From Haliclona indistincta (taxonomy: Eukaryota > Porifera > Demospongiae > Haplosclerida > Chalinidae), in assembly GCA_964017065.1 (NCBI GenBank), contig OZ024784.1, forward strand, positions 5,065,152 through 5,129,151: a stretch of DNA of 64,000 nucleotides, written 5' to 3'. The translations under genes were made by a program, and so were the position numbers. Of this stretch, positions 13,801 through 24,307 are shown in pieces. A model generated the notes under the pieces. It saw only the letters and a program-made list of their open reading frames with translations. It was not told the origin of the DNA and ran no database searches. How positions within the stretch are numbered: the stretch's first letter is position 1; each line of letters begins with the position of its first letter.

Positions 13801-14812
13801 GAATTGGGTTTTGGCTTCTGAAGCTGGGAATCGATGGAAACAATATGCCAAGTCACGTTCTACTGAACTAGATTCAGACACCGAAAACACAACAGGATCG
13901 GTACCAAGTGGAGTGGAACAAAAGAGACCAAGCCAGCTGTTTGAGGGTAAACCCCGACCAAAGCTAACGCATCGTACAAGTCACTTCATTGGTCAACAGC
14001 ACGAGGTGTTCACAGGGTCCACAGGATTCGCTGGAGTAGTTGACTCAGCTATGCAGCACCGAAAGCTACACACACCAACACCACTACCTACTCCTTCTGG
14101 GGTTGGACTCAGCCTTCGAGAGCGACAGCTAGCATTTGAAGATCATGTCAAGGTCACTCAAGACATTTTAAAAGAACAGACAGAAGAGCTTATCAATGGC
14201 CAGGATTGTGACGACCTTATTCCCAAGAAGAAGGGTGTAATGCTCTGGGAAGTTGCAAAGAGGCTTCAAACTCGACCTCGGCTTGCTAACGTTGTACATG
14301 AAGTGATGAACTCTTACTCTTCTAACAACTCCGGGAGGACAGAAACTGACGGAGACCAGTCTTCCCTGCATGCAGAAACTCCTTTATCTCACCCTCCACA
14401 AAAATTGGTCAAACGTATTTCGCATAGCACTATTTCAGTAGAAGACCTTTCCAGTGCTGTCCCCCTAGAGGAGCTGCGACGTACTAAAAGGCGCAGCAAC
14501 CTCGATGCAGATCGCAAAAAAAATCTACCGCATCAGAGAAAAATGAGTATTCCAGATGTAGTAACTGAAGAGGAGAATGACAGTGAAGGTGATCGTTACT
14601 ACCGTCCTCCCTCTGCGAATCAGACAAAGCCTCTTCTAAAGACATCCATTTCTCTGGACTCTGGACAGAGTGTAATGTCACGTGCAAGTAGCCGCTCTTC
14701 GGCAATTCAAGAATCGGATATTAACCTGGAAGAGAGTCAGAGACTAAAACGTGTACCCACGCCCAAACTTCCGAACACACCAGAAAACCTTGAGCTTGAC
14801 GATGAACTATAA
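7827..14812 (+). CDS. NOTUM/pectin-acetylesterase-like hydrolase fused to ABCG half transporter
   Basis: Twenty-one exons join in one frame to 1805 residues: 7827-9094, 9454-9904, 9948-10007, 10059-10224, 10273-10422, 10538-10692, 10747-11002, 11067-11125, 11174-11374, 11553-11621, 11672-11744, 11811-11956, 12005-12119, 12173-12338, 12388-12533, 12587-12708, 12782-12907, 12970-13172, 13222-13402, 13457-13554, 13606-14812. Order: signal peptide (start MAKLVILFFAVLP); an alpha/beta-hydrolase ectodomain with GGSSAGG (Ser215), SLYDVF (Asp321) and THCYQH (His390), matching the NOTUM/PAE triad layout; a Cys-rich stretch; one TM segment (IVVIVWVVGVTVLSIL); a polar linker; an ABC domain with Walker A GPSGSGKTT, signature LSGGQ and Walker B VLFLDEPTSGLDA; an ABCG-type membrane domain (six-helix style); and a tail of about 400 polar residues. 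The substrates of both halves are unknown. Two adjacent genes is the main alternative, but no stop, start or phase break separates the halves. Confidence 0.85.
10693..10746 (+). other. 54-nt stop-free intron, length a multiple of three
   Basis: This segment starts gttagt and ends tttgcag and lies between the linker exons. It has no in-frame stop, so retention would add 18 hydrophobic residues without breaking the frame. I treat it as an intron because of the splice signals and because the encoded stretch is out of character with the polar linker. Confidence 0.6.
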
Positions 14813-15148
14813 CGACTGTTTTTATATAGACCACACTAGTTATGTACAGTATTAGATCTCATACTAGTAAATATAATCTCAACAGAACATGAATAGAACC
14901 CAAACATATCACATGTATTATTCCTTGCAAAAATGGTATTTTCATCGATGAAGTGTTTGTTATTAGATACTGTCAACATCAGGATAGACAAGAGACATTG
15001 TAGCTCTATGTAGAAGAATATCATCATAATCAATGCATCTGATATCACTCAAGATGTGAACAAACTACACTGGATCTGTAGACACCAACAAAGCATGCAG
15101 TCTAGTATAGCTATCATGTAACGTTAGCTACTCATGGGCTTTTGGCAC
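14813..15148. other. convergent 3' intergenic region
   Basis: This lies between the stop of the fusion gene (+) and the stop of the kelch gene (-), so it carries both 3' UTRs. The sequence is AT-rich. I see no exon or repeat in it. Confidence 0.5.
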
Positions 15149-17037
15149 TTACTGTGTTCGTCTAATGGCTGACGGGAGGAGAGAGAGATCCAGTTTGAAT
15201 TGATCAACTGTTATTATGCAGAGGTCTTGTAAACTAGGAACTAAGAGAAGGTGAATTAGTAGTTATAAATATTATTGTTACCTAAATGCAAAATGTACAT
15301 GTCACCAAAGGTCATCAATTGTCGTATTTTATTCTTGTCCTCCTTGTCATCAGTTGTCCTATCCACAGGGTTGTCAATCTCCTTATCCACAGGTTTGTGT
15401 CTGCACAATAATAATAATAACCATCATGTGACCTTGGCTAACACACTCACCCAACACCACCACAAATAATAAGCTCTGTACCAATGAGACACATTCCTGC
15501 TCTTCTTCTAGGACTGGGACCCATTCCATACGGCACAATTTTAGTAATGTAGAGTGATTCTGAAAGTTTAAAAAATTCAAATCAAGCACACTGACTCTAT
15601 GTGTTGATGGTTTTTAAAGTATTATTAGGACCACACAATACAACAACTGAAAGAACGATACACGGAGAACACAAGGAAAAAAACTGAACGTACTAAACTG
15701 GTCACATGTTACAAAAACCTTAAATAAGCAGACAGAGGGAATGAGAAGAGTCAGTATTACACATTAACTAATAAATGACTACATAAATTAAGTGTAAAAC
15801 ATGCAACAGACAACTAAGAATGTTAAGTGAAAAGCTCTGTCCAACACATGTACGACAACCATACCTGTATTCAGAATAAACAAGTCCGAAAGAAATTTCT
15901 TCTGTGTAGTATTGAATCCACCAAAGTATATGATGTGAGAATTTCCATACTTCACTAAAAGAAGAGACAGTATCAGAGAAGGGGTAGTGTATTAGTCACG
16001 TACCAGCAGATAGGCTTCTTCGTCCCTCTGGAGCATAGCCACTTGTATTGAGTATCGTCCATTCATGAGTAGCTACAGTGATAGAATCAATAGTGCAGCC
16101 ACATAAGTTACATATCAGAAGCTTACTTAGGTTGAACTTATAGAATCTATTGTCATCTTGATGAGGAACTGGACCTACACATAAATCACATAATAATTAT
16201 TGTGCTATTTTAGATTTTTAAATTCACATTTTCCACCAAATATTATCAAGCTTGCATCAATGTAGACACCAGAATGAAAATCTCTAGCGAGAGGCATCAC
16301 TTGAAGATTCAAATCGTGTGATGGTTTTTCCTCCTTCCAGACGAGAGTTTCAAGATTCAGAGAGAGGACATCAGCTGTATACATCAACCAGCTGTAGTCA
16401 TTGGTGAGAGTTGTTCCACCTTGTACATACATGACTGGACCATTTAGTGCACATACATGAGCATAGCGTCCAGCAGGAGTTTCACATGAATCTGTAAATG
16501 TCTTAAGTTTCGACCAAGTTCTGTCATCTGGGTAAAAATGAACCAACACTCAATCAACAGAACATTACTATTAGTAACACTGACGTGTGTCATAACAATC
16601 TACTCCGTCACAAAACTGTACATCGTTTCGACCTCCATAAAAGTATATCTTCCCCTTGTACCAACAGCAAGAGTGAGCATAGCGCCCACATGGTTTGTAC
16701 TTGTGTTCTACTTCATCAGTGCAGTCGTCTGAGGCAGTTGGGTACATTGTTGTCCATCGTCTTGAATCTACACTAGTATAAACCAGAGAACGTGTGCTTC
16801 AGTCAGACACGTACCCACGTCCAGTCGGAGGATATCAAGAGCTGTATCACCAAGATCATTCCACTGCTCTCTACCGTGCCTACCCTCTATAGGTTTTCCT
16901 CTGCCTTGGAATCCAGCAATAGCAAACATTGATCGGCGACCATCTTCATTGCAGGAGGTAACAGAGTGATTGACTCTCTCAAGAAAACCGCTGTCTTCCC
17001 ACTGAGTCCAAACAAACCTACGATCGAGAGCTGCCAT
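15149..17037 (-). CDS. kelch-repeat protein, KLHDC3-like (copy 1)
   Basis: Nine exons give 410 residues from the ATG at 17037: 17037-16815, 16767-16585, 16527-16228, 16174-16127, 16072-16004, 15954-15865, 15559-15451, 15400-15282, 15240-15149. In-frame upstream ATGs at 17064 and 17118 are also possible starts. Kelch blades are seen as SMFAIAGF, KIYFYGGRND, VMYVQGG, LIIFGGK, IIYFGGFN and LIICGGV. Between blades are family landmarks: CGRYAHSCC, ARDFHS, PEGRRS and GPSPRRR. Known KLHDC3 is a CUL2 E3 substrate receptor recognising C-terminal degrons. The C-terminal PSLQDLCII stretch aligns with the KLHDC3 tail, where a VHL-box-like region sits. A paralog with the same exon structure lies at 27797-32050. 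Confidence 0.8.
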
Positions 17038-17389
17038 ATTACCTTGACGTTTAGCCACGCCCATAAAGATAAACCCACTAGTATCAGGAAAGAAAAAACG
17101 AGACAACTGCGTTTTCAAACTCTTGAATGATTCAACATGTTAATTCACTCTGGGTCTAGGCCACATACCAGTAGCGTAACTACCGTGAGGCAGAGGAGGC
17201 GCTTGCCTCCTCGCTTTTGCCCAACCAAAATTTTTATTAACGTATATGCCTTGCCTAGTACAGCTGTCTTGCCTGACACAGCTGTCTCTATCTTGCTCTC
17301 CACTCCATCCAGGCTACCGTACGTACGCTATTTCACCATGCAATGGCGCGCTGCTACGAGGCAGTAAAATGACGAAATCTAATGAATAT

Positions 17390-17640
17390 TAATTAGTTAT
17401 TTCCCAAAATCGCGCGCCTCCTGACAACGACATCATGGCTACATAGAGCAAGCATGCCTCACCTGCTGCAGGAGGTTGTGTTGTCCTTCGATACTGGTAG
17501 TACAAGTCTTTTATGTCCTTCTTCTGCTGCTCTGTGAGACTAGCAGCTGCAATACCAACAAGAATAAAGCACCAAAGGTGCAGATGCCTCGGTGCAGTAG
17601 CATGTATGCTAGCATGCAATTAGCAGATGCATATGACAGC
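17390..17640 (-). pseudogene. relic of CAP-protein first exon
   Basis: Read on the minus strand, this encodes a hydrophobic leader followed by LTEQQKKDIKDLYYQYRRTT and a donor-like gtgagg after PAA. It matches exon 1 of the neighbouring CAP gene (LTKKQKQDIENYHNHYRATT). No CAP exon 2-4 equivalents occur between it and the kelch gene, so it is best read as a truncated duplicate. It could still act as an alternative 5' exon of something unseen, but I find no partner. Confidence 0.65.
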
Positions 17641-18302
17641 ACGTATGCATGAATGCAGTAGAGCCATGGAAGCATCAAAACAGTATCATAGAAGCATGCA
17701 ATGCAAGCTACAGTAGAAGTGACCAGCAAATCCATGGAACATGCAGGCAAGCAGCAGATCATAGCAACAGTGCTATGGAAGCACAGGCTAGTAGCAGCTA
17801 TCCAGCAGCAGCAGCAGCAGCACCATTTTGTCTTCACGATCAATTTTACGTTGCCAGTCTCTCAACTAGTGCACTTTATGTTTTTCAATTACTAGATAGA
17901 GTGCTGTATTCTATTGTGCATACAATAATACCATTACATAGGAAAGTAGTGATAGTACTAGTACTGTACTGCAGCGTAGATTGAACTGAACTTGTTTTAC
18001 AAATATTAACTTATTGCTAGATTCCAGTTCTAATTCTAAGGTCCTCCATCGTTGCGGCAAGCTAATGCTGTGTGATATAAATTAGTGCCTGTTTAGTTCT
18101 CAATTAAACGTGCAATCAAATATTACTAGTCATAAATACTTTATGTACATCTCTATTTTAATCTAAAGGTACGCACGCATGCAGTATTTTATAGTAGCAG
18201 TGTTTCACAATAACTTGACAATTAGATATTGTGTTGCTTACTCCGGCCGATCCAATGGATCTGTACCAAAATAAATCCAGTAAGGATAATACACAAAATT
18301 TA
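17641..18302. other. intergenic, CAG and TGCATG-rich
   Basis: This holds a short CAG run at about 17803-17820 and repeated gcatgcaatg-like words, then AT-rich sequence. The ORFs here look like low-complexity readings. Nothing else is supported. Confidence 0.4.
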
Positions 18303-19057
18303 TTACTCACAGCATAGTCCATATTTTATTGGGAAAGTGTGCAATGGGCATTTGCTGGCTCTTGCGCCTTTGATGTAAGGTGTCTGACCGAGCATGTTTC
18401 CTCTGTTGAGAAATAATTATAGTAATAGACAGCAATGTATGTGTATTACCCTGGACCATAGTCGCAAACAACAAAATAAGCATTTTTAAAACCTATTCCT
18501 TTCATTTTTGGACATCTTTTAGCACCACACCCTACTGCTCCTGACTTGGCCCACACTACCTGTGGTATTTAGAAGAAAATGAAAGCATAAGAGGTAGCAC
18601 AAACCTGAGTGTAGTGCCCACACATTTTGCCTGGTTTACATGTTCCTTGTTGACCAATCTTTCCAAATTTGTACCACTTTACTTCATTGTGCCAAGAAGT
18701 GACCGCCCTTTCTGGCTTTTCCAATTTCGAGGTAGTAACATATATATTCTCACCAACATAATGATACTTTGACTGCTGTTTAGTACGTTTAGCATTATGT
18801 CCCCAAATACACTTATTTGCATAGTTTTGTGCAACTTTTGCTAATTCGTCATCCCATATCTGTTAGAAATAATAATTTATTATGAACAATGATTTTTATC
18901 TGACCATGTATTCCATATTAGCAGCAGAAGGCTTTGTTGTCGCTCGATAGTGATTGTGGTAGTTCTCTATATCCTGTTTCTGCTTCTTTGTGAGTTTGGC
19001 AGTTCCAATGCCAACAAGCGCTATCACCACCAACAGCTTCAGTGTTACTGCGGCCAT
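18303..19057 (-). CDS. secreted CAP-domain (SCP/PR-1/CRISP family) protein
   Basis: Four exons (19057-18905, 18859-18605, 18559-18450, 18402-18303) give 205 residues. A signal peptide (LKLLVVIALVGIGTA) precedes a full CAP domain. The hallmark blocks are present: HNHYR, WDDELAKVAQNYANKC, ENIY, SWHNEVKWY, CGHYTQVVWA and YFVVCDYGPGGN. The acidic and His residues that form the CAP cavity are retained. A short Cys tail follows, ending CPLHTFPIKYGLCCE. CAP proteins are extracellular and have varied roles, including sterol or lipid binding and defence. Nothing here fixes the role of this one. It sits in a head-to-tail CAP cluster. Confidence 0.9.
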
Positions 19058-19147
19058 CTTAGACTGCAAGGCACAGCAAGCTAGGAAAAAATGAACAACA
19101 CTGCAGTTAGCTAAATGTCATGCCTTTTCGTAACCTACATCATCATT

Positions 19148-19212
19148 GTAACTTCCAATGATGCATTTGCAGGTACCCAAGTAGGTACCTGCATGCTACA
19201 TTGGAAGTTGCT
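19148..19212. repeat. perfect-arm hairpin between CAP genes
   Basis: The arms aacttccaatg and cattggaagtt bracket inner arms gcaggtacc and ggtacctgc, giving a roughly 60-bp near-palindrome. It may be a tiny MITE remnant or a structured element. No coding role is evident. Confidence 0.5.
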
Positions 19213-19908
19213 TATTTACTGTGTAGAATTTGTTAGGTGTGAACTACATGTGTGCTATTCATGTATTGTCATGACACTGTTCATACTCACTGGTCTACTA
19301 TTGAGACCAACGGTTGAGACACTCGTCACAGTAGAGTCAGTACTGCAAAAGCAGCGAGTACATGTATCAACAGTAGAGAAGATTTATTGATGTAAATGAG
19401 ACTTGCTATTCCAATCATTCTACTAAATACACAACAGTTGTTGACTGAACTGGTTCATGACACAGTTATTAATTTTATCTACAAGACACTGAGTGCATGA
19501 TAACTAGATCACTGTTGTTAATATTACGTAAATCACAACTTTATTATTACAGACTATAAATAGGCCCATTTGCCCTAAGTGCCCAAAGTGTTAGCATATC
19601 TGAAAACACCACACCCAAGATTGGCACTAGTAGCCCACACCATCTGGAATGCTCAATAATGAACTGCTGTTGAACATACCTCCCACATACAGTTGTGCAA
19701 TAGTTGGTTGTTTTTCATTAGCTGAAGGAGTTAGTAAGTATTACTACATTGTAGAAGACAATGACTGTTACTGTTGTGCTCACAAGTTAGTCAAAACACA
19801 CATTCTCAGCATTATTGTTGAGATACACGAACAAAGCGCAACAGTCCTCATCAGTCACGCAATAACTTTACTTCCATGTTCACACCTGTAGGATGCATTT
19901 GTGACAGC

Positions 19909-20971
19909 TCAGTGTATTGAGTTGTTTGAGCATTGGTGACGGTAAGTACCACAAGCATTGCAAGTATATGTTGCAGTAACAGCAACAGGATAGGGAATCG
20001 AATACTGAACTACTCCGCAGGTGTTGGACTGTGCTGCGTGACTTGGTTCACCAAAAAAATGTATAATAAATGCTTTATGTATAACAGATTAAATTTGTAA
20101 ATATGTATAATGAATATATTTTTATTCATATTTATTCAGCTTTAACGACAAAGTTCTACATTTGCAGTCTGCTAGATTGGATCTGCTTTTTATGCTGTGA
20201 TAACAAAATATTATGGTTAGTAAATCAACAAAGAAATTACTTACCACGGCAGAGTTTCCCATCTACACAATTTGGTGCATTAGTGGGACACTTACTGCAT
20301 CGCTTTCCTACTATGAATGGTCTACTGGTTCTATCAGCTCTGTTTATGAAGCAATAACAACTGAATTACATAATTTATCATAATCAACTTACCCCGGAGA
20401 AAACTTGCAAACCAGAAGTGTACCATTAGTCTTTGAGCTTCCAGCAATTTGATTGCATGCTTTCATTGCACAACCTACTGCAGTAGAGTCAGCCCAAACC
20501 ATCTAATAGTAGCAGTCCTGTAATACGTACAGTATAATCATTGCAAAACAAACCTGTCTGTAGTAGTAGCATTTAAATCCAGGCTCAGAGGCGGTCGATG
20601 TACACTTATTATGATTAATTAGATAGTTCAGCACTTCATCAAGCCAAAAATCAATAGCATCTCCTAAACCGTCATCATCTTCCATTACATAAGAGCATGT
20701 GCCATCTTCGTAATTACTGTCACAGCTATTGGCCTTCTGTTGGGCCAGCTTTGCCAGTTGATCACTCCATTTCTGTCAACAAAAACGTTTTGATAAGTAC
20801 TGGTTATAATTATAGTACTATTACCAGTTCAATCATGTTAGCTGCCTCTGGATCAGTAGAGCCTCTGATCTCATTGAGATCATGCACAATTTCTTTCAAA
20901 TCAGGAGCAGCTGAAGCTTCTTGCATACCTGCAAGTGCTACAAGCACACACACTACTGCTGCTACAATCAT
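19909..20971 (-). CDS. divergent CAP-domain protein with Cys-rich tail
   Basis: Five exons (20971-20825, 20772-20554, 20502-20393, 20339-20245, 20033-19909) give 231 residues. An in-frame ATG at 20998 is an alternative start. A signal peptide precedes a CAP fold recognisable from KWSDQLAKLAQQKANSC, FWLDEVLNY, MVWADSTAVGCAMKAC and LLVCKFSPG. The usual GHYTQ motif is replaced by CYYYRQ and the HNxxR helix by LNEIRG, so the canonical cavity histidines are missing. The C-terminus has a CSKCP hinge and further cysteines (CVDGKLC, CNACG, QCSNNSIH). Intron positions match the intact neighbour, so the two are tandem duplicates and this copy has diverged, probably losing the metal-binding function. 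Confidence 0.8.
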
Positions 20972-21529
20972 TCTGTCTGTAGGCAAGACAGACAGCAACA
21001 GACTATCTCAAAGGATAATATTACTACAGGATACCTTCACTGCAGTTTTGGTTGACCTGTCGTCTATTTTGTCCTAGCTCTAGACTGATAGAAAGTTCCT
21101 TGTTAGGAACTTAAACAGTGCATGTCTACCATGGAAACTTCCATGTACTCACAAAGTAAGTACGTGTTCTATGTTGTTGTCACTAGGAACCAATGTACAG
21201 CTGTATTTCTACCAGAAGGTGTACACTAAATTTTGTACCGTCTTTTCAACTGAACTAGAATGAATTGTAAGGCAGCACCAGAACCAAAGTAACAGAAAGC
21301 CAGTGAACAGCAGCCAAACTAATTACTAGTAAACTAGCTCAATTTTTCAACATTGCGCATTATGTTTGAAGTGAAATTTGAACTAGGCAAATTTTAACAA
21401 CTTGGAAGCAACTTAGTAAATGTTCCAGCAAAGTATTGTTGAGCTATGTACATGTATAAAAATAATAATGCATGTCGAATACATCAAAGCACTGCAGAAT
21501 GTGAGAATATAATTATGATTGCATTATAA
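20972..21529. other. intergenic between CAP and P450 genes
   Basis: This should contain the CAP promoter and the 3' UTR of the first P450 gene. It is AT-rich. I see no exon, RNA gene or clear repeat. Confidence 0.4.
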
Positions 21530-24135
21530 TTATTGTCTAGTTCTCTGTTGTATTTGCATGAGTAATGGCCTCTTAAAAAATCTTGTAGCAGCAAATGACT
21601 CTATTTCACAACTCTACATGTAAGACACAATCAAACACAGTGACATTGTGATATAATTCTAACCATATCTTTTTCACTGTCTGAACTGGTGAATTTATGC
21701 TGACGTAGTATAGCAGCTAGTGCTGCATTCATCTCAGTCTTTGCTAATTTAAATCCAATGCAATTGCGTGGTCCTTGTCCAAAAGGCACAAAGTGATGCT
21801 GTTGTGTGACTGTCAATTCCTCATCACCGAACCTAGAGAGTGTTTATAGCATGAACACACAAATTTTGGGTGTGAATTAATTTTACACTATTATACAGCT
21901 GTATAGTTTCAGCAAAGCTAGCTGCTGAAAGGTTAGTACAGTACTACTGTACATAATTATACATGGATTACTTGCTGTGACTTATTCAGGCTCATTCATT
22001 GTAGATGTTGCTGACATTCTTTATTGGTAGTTGAGTTAATAAAAGAGATATCCAAGCCACTCAACAAGAATTACCCCAAAAACAGCTTTTTTTAGATACA
22101 ACTAAATCTAGATTTAATGCCTTCTGCACTGATGCATACAGAGTAATTACAAATAGATATGCAATATAACTATGACTACCTTTCAGGACGAAACACTCCT
22201 GGATCACCCCAAACTTGCGTGTTATGGTGGAGCAAATGAACTGGAATTATAATTAGATCTTCTTCATGAAATTCAAACTTTCCTACCACTACCGATTGTG
22301 TACATTGTCTTGGCAACCTTTCAGTGTAAAAATAAACTATAATTTTAATGTTAATAATAGTACCTTGGGGCTGCAGGATACATGCGAAGAGCTTCATTAA
22401 CAACCATGTGTAGATATGGCACATCATGAGCTGCTGAAACACAGGAAGCATTCTGTGTGTTGTGTGTAGTCATTGATAAGATTGTTCAGTACAGGGCAGA
22501 CTCACAGGATTATCCTTCCAGTACTGGTCCAGGTGGTCACACAGCTTGTCCTGTACTCTGGGATGAGTGGCTAGCAAGAAAGAGCACATGGCTAAACTGA
22601 ACGATGTAGTGTCATATGCTGCCACTAGAAAGTTGAGACAGTGCGATACAATCTGTTCATCACTGAGATCCACTGCATGGACATTCTTCTGTGCACTGGC
22701 TCTTACAAGAAAGTCCAAAACTGACTGTTTGGTCTGCACGTTTGGTAAAATCAGGGTAATAAAATGTGAGTTTTAATGTACCTCATTGCTCTTAGAAACT
22801 TTGATCAACTTAGCTATTGTTTGTTTGAGCACTTTCATATTGTGTAGATATTGTCCAGGACCCAACCACTTCAAAACAGCCACTAACCACGGTATCTGGC
22901 CTAACAAAGAATATCTGTGAAATTTCTTAAATTGAGTACTTACTTTCAATAAGCATTTCCATTACAAGATAATGCAAATACAGGTACTTTCCATGAGATA
23001 CTGCCGTCAAAGAGTCAATCGCATTCATCAAGTCTGATTTTTCTTTCTGAAAGTCTATCATTTGACCAAATACGACAAGCACTGCCACCTCTAGTGCATA
23101 GCGCTGGTATACTCTACATCATAATTATAGTGAGTTTAGCACAGTATAGTGTCTTTAGCTTGTACTCACGAAGCCATGTCTATGTTGCTTTTATTGTTCT
23201 TCATCACTTCTACAAGTGTTTGACAGGATTGTTTCATGTATGCTGAAATCTGAAGTGTGTGATTTACTGCAATAATTCACAATGATTGTTATGCTAACCA
23301 CTTTGAGCTTGTGAGTAGTAAAGGCACAAGATGTGATTTGTCTAGTTTTCTTCCACTCTGCAGGGTTTTCACATTCAAATAAGCCTGGAGGAAGTCCAGC
23401 TAATTGTGTGTTGAAAATGGTAGCACAATGCTGCAACATGGTGAGATCATAGCAACGAAAATAGCTAGATATAAAAATACTTTTCGTGTCACAAAACACT
23501 TGAACTGAGTAGTAAAAATACACTGAGCCAGGTCACCATCTGCAACTAGTAACAGTGGAGACGATCCAAGATAATACCTACAGTACAGAAACTATAATAA
23601 TAATATACATGCACATAATTGCAGGACACATTATTAAAAACTCACCCAAATACCGATCCATAAGTTTCCGTCCATTGACTGTAAGCGTCTAGCTCTCCCT
23701 ATCAAATTTTAGTAATGTCACACCACAGGTGGTCAGATCAAGCTTACCTTATTAATTATCGACAATACATTGCCAAAAAATGGTAGAGGCCGAGGACCTG
23801 AAACACCCAATCGCTTGAAATATAAGCTAGAGTTGCTTTGTCTCCTGCAGAAAATACACAATACTGCATCTTGACTATAATATTATAATACTTTACAAGA
23901 TCGCTACGTTGCCATGCTAGCTAGTTCCTAGACAAGACAAGCCATGCAAGACAAGCCCATATTATTATTACTGAGTGCTATCTATAGTACTTAATCATAA
24001 TAATAGTACTCGCCTGGAATAATATAAGTAGACCAAAGATGACACAGTTAATAAAGCACACGCGACCAGCCAGAGATTGTCCAAGTACTGGACTTCGAGG
24101 ACAAAATGCGCTATCATCCTCGATTGTCCCAGCAT
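21530..24135 (-). CDS. microsomal cytochrome P450 (copy 1)
   Basis: P450 monooxygenases insert one oxygen atom into small lipophilic substrates, using a haem-thiolate iron and CPR electrons at the ER membrane. The start is the ATG at 24135, giving an N-terminal anchor (LVACALLTVSSLVYLYY). Then come the Pro-rich hinge VSGPRPLPFFGN, the I-helix AAYDTTS, the K-helix NEALRMYP (ExxR), FRPER in the meander, and the haem loop FVPFGQGPRNCIG with the ligand Cys. The last exon (21613-21530) encodes the beta-sheet tail ending QQRTRQ. The first intron appears to use a GC donor (AG|gcgagt, near 24015). The sequence style is CYP3/CYP4-clan-like; the substrate is unknown. A tandem paralog lies at 24308-26825. 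Confidence 0.85.
22370..22687 (-). repeat. near-identical tract shared with 24853-25171
   Basis: These 318 bp match 24853-25171 with only a microsatellite length difference of about 1 nt. The tract spans part of the I-helix exon, a whole intron and part of the K-helix exon. Immediately outside the tract the two genes differ at many positions. Confidence 0.85.
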
Positions 24136-24307
24136 GCACCCATAGCTTGGAATGCTAGCATTACTTTATTTGCACCAGGTGTATTGACAAGAGCATGAAC
24201 GACGACTAATAAAAGGTCACCTCAAAGTTTGTGCGCTGCATGAATGTTTTTATACGAGAACACGCCTACTATCTGCAGTGCAGTAAATTTCACTTGTGCA
24301 AATGTGT

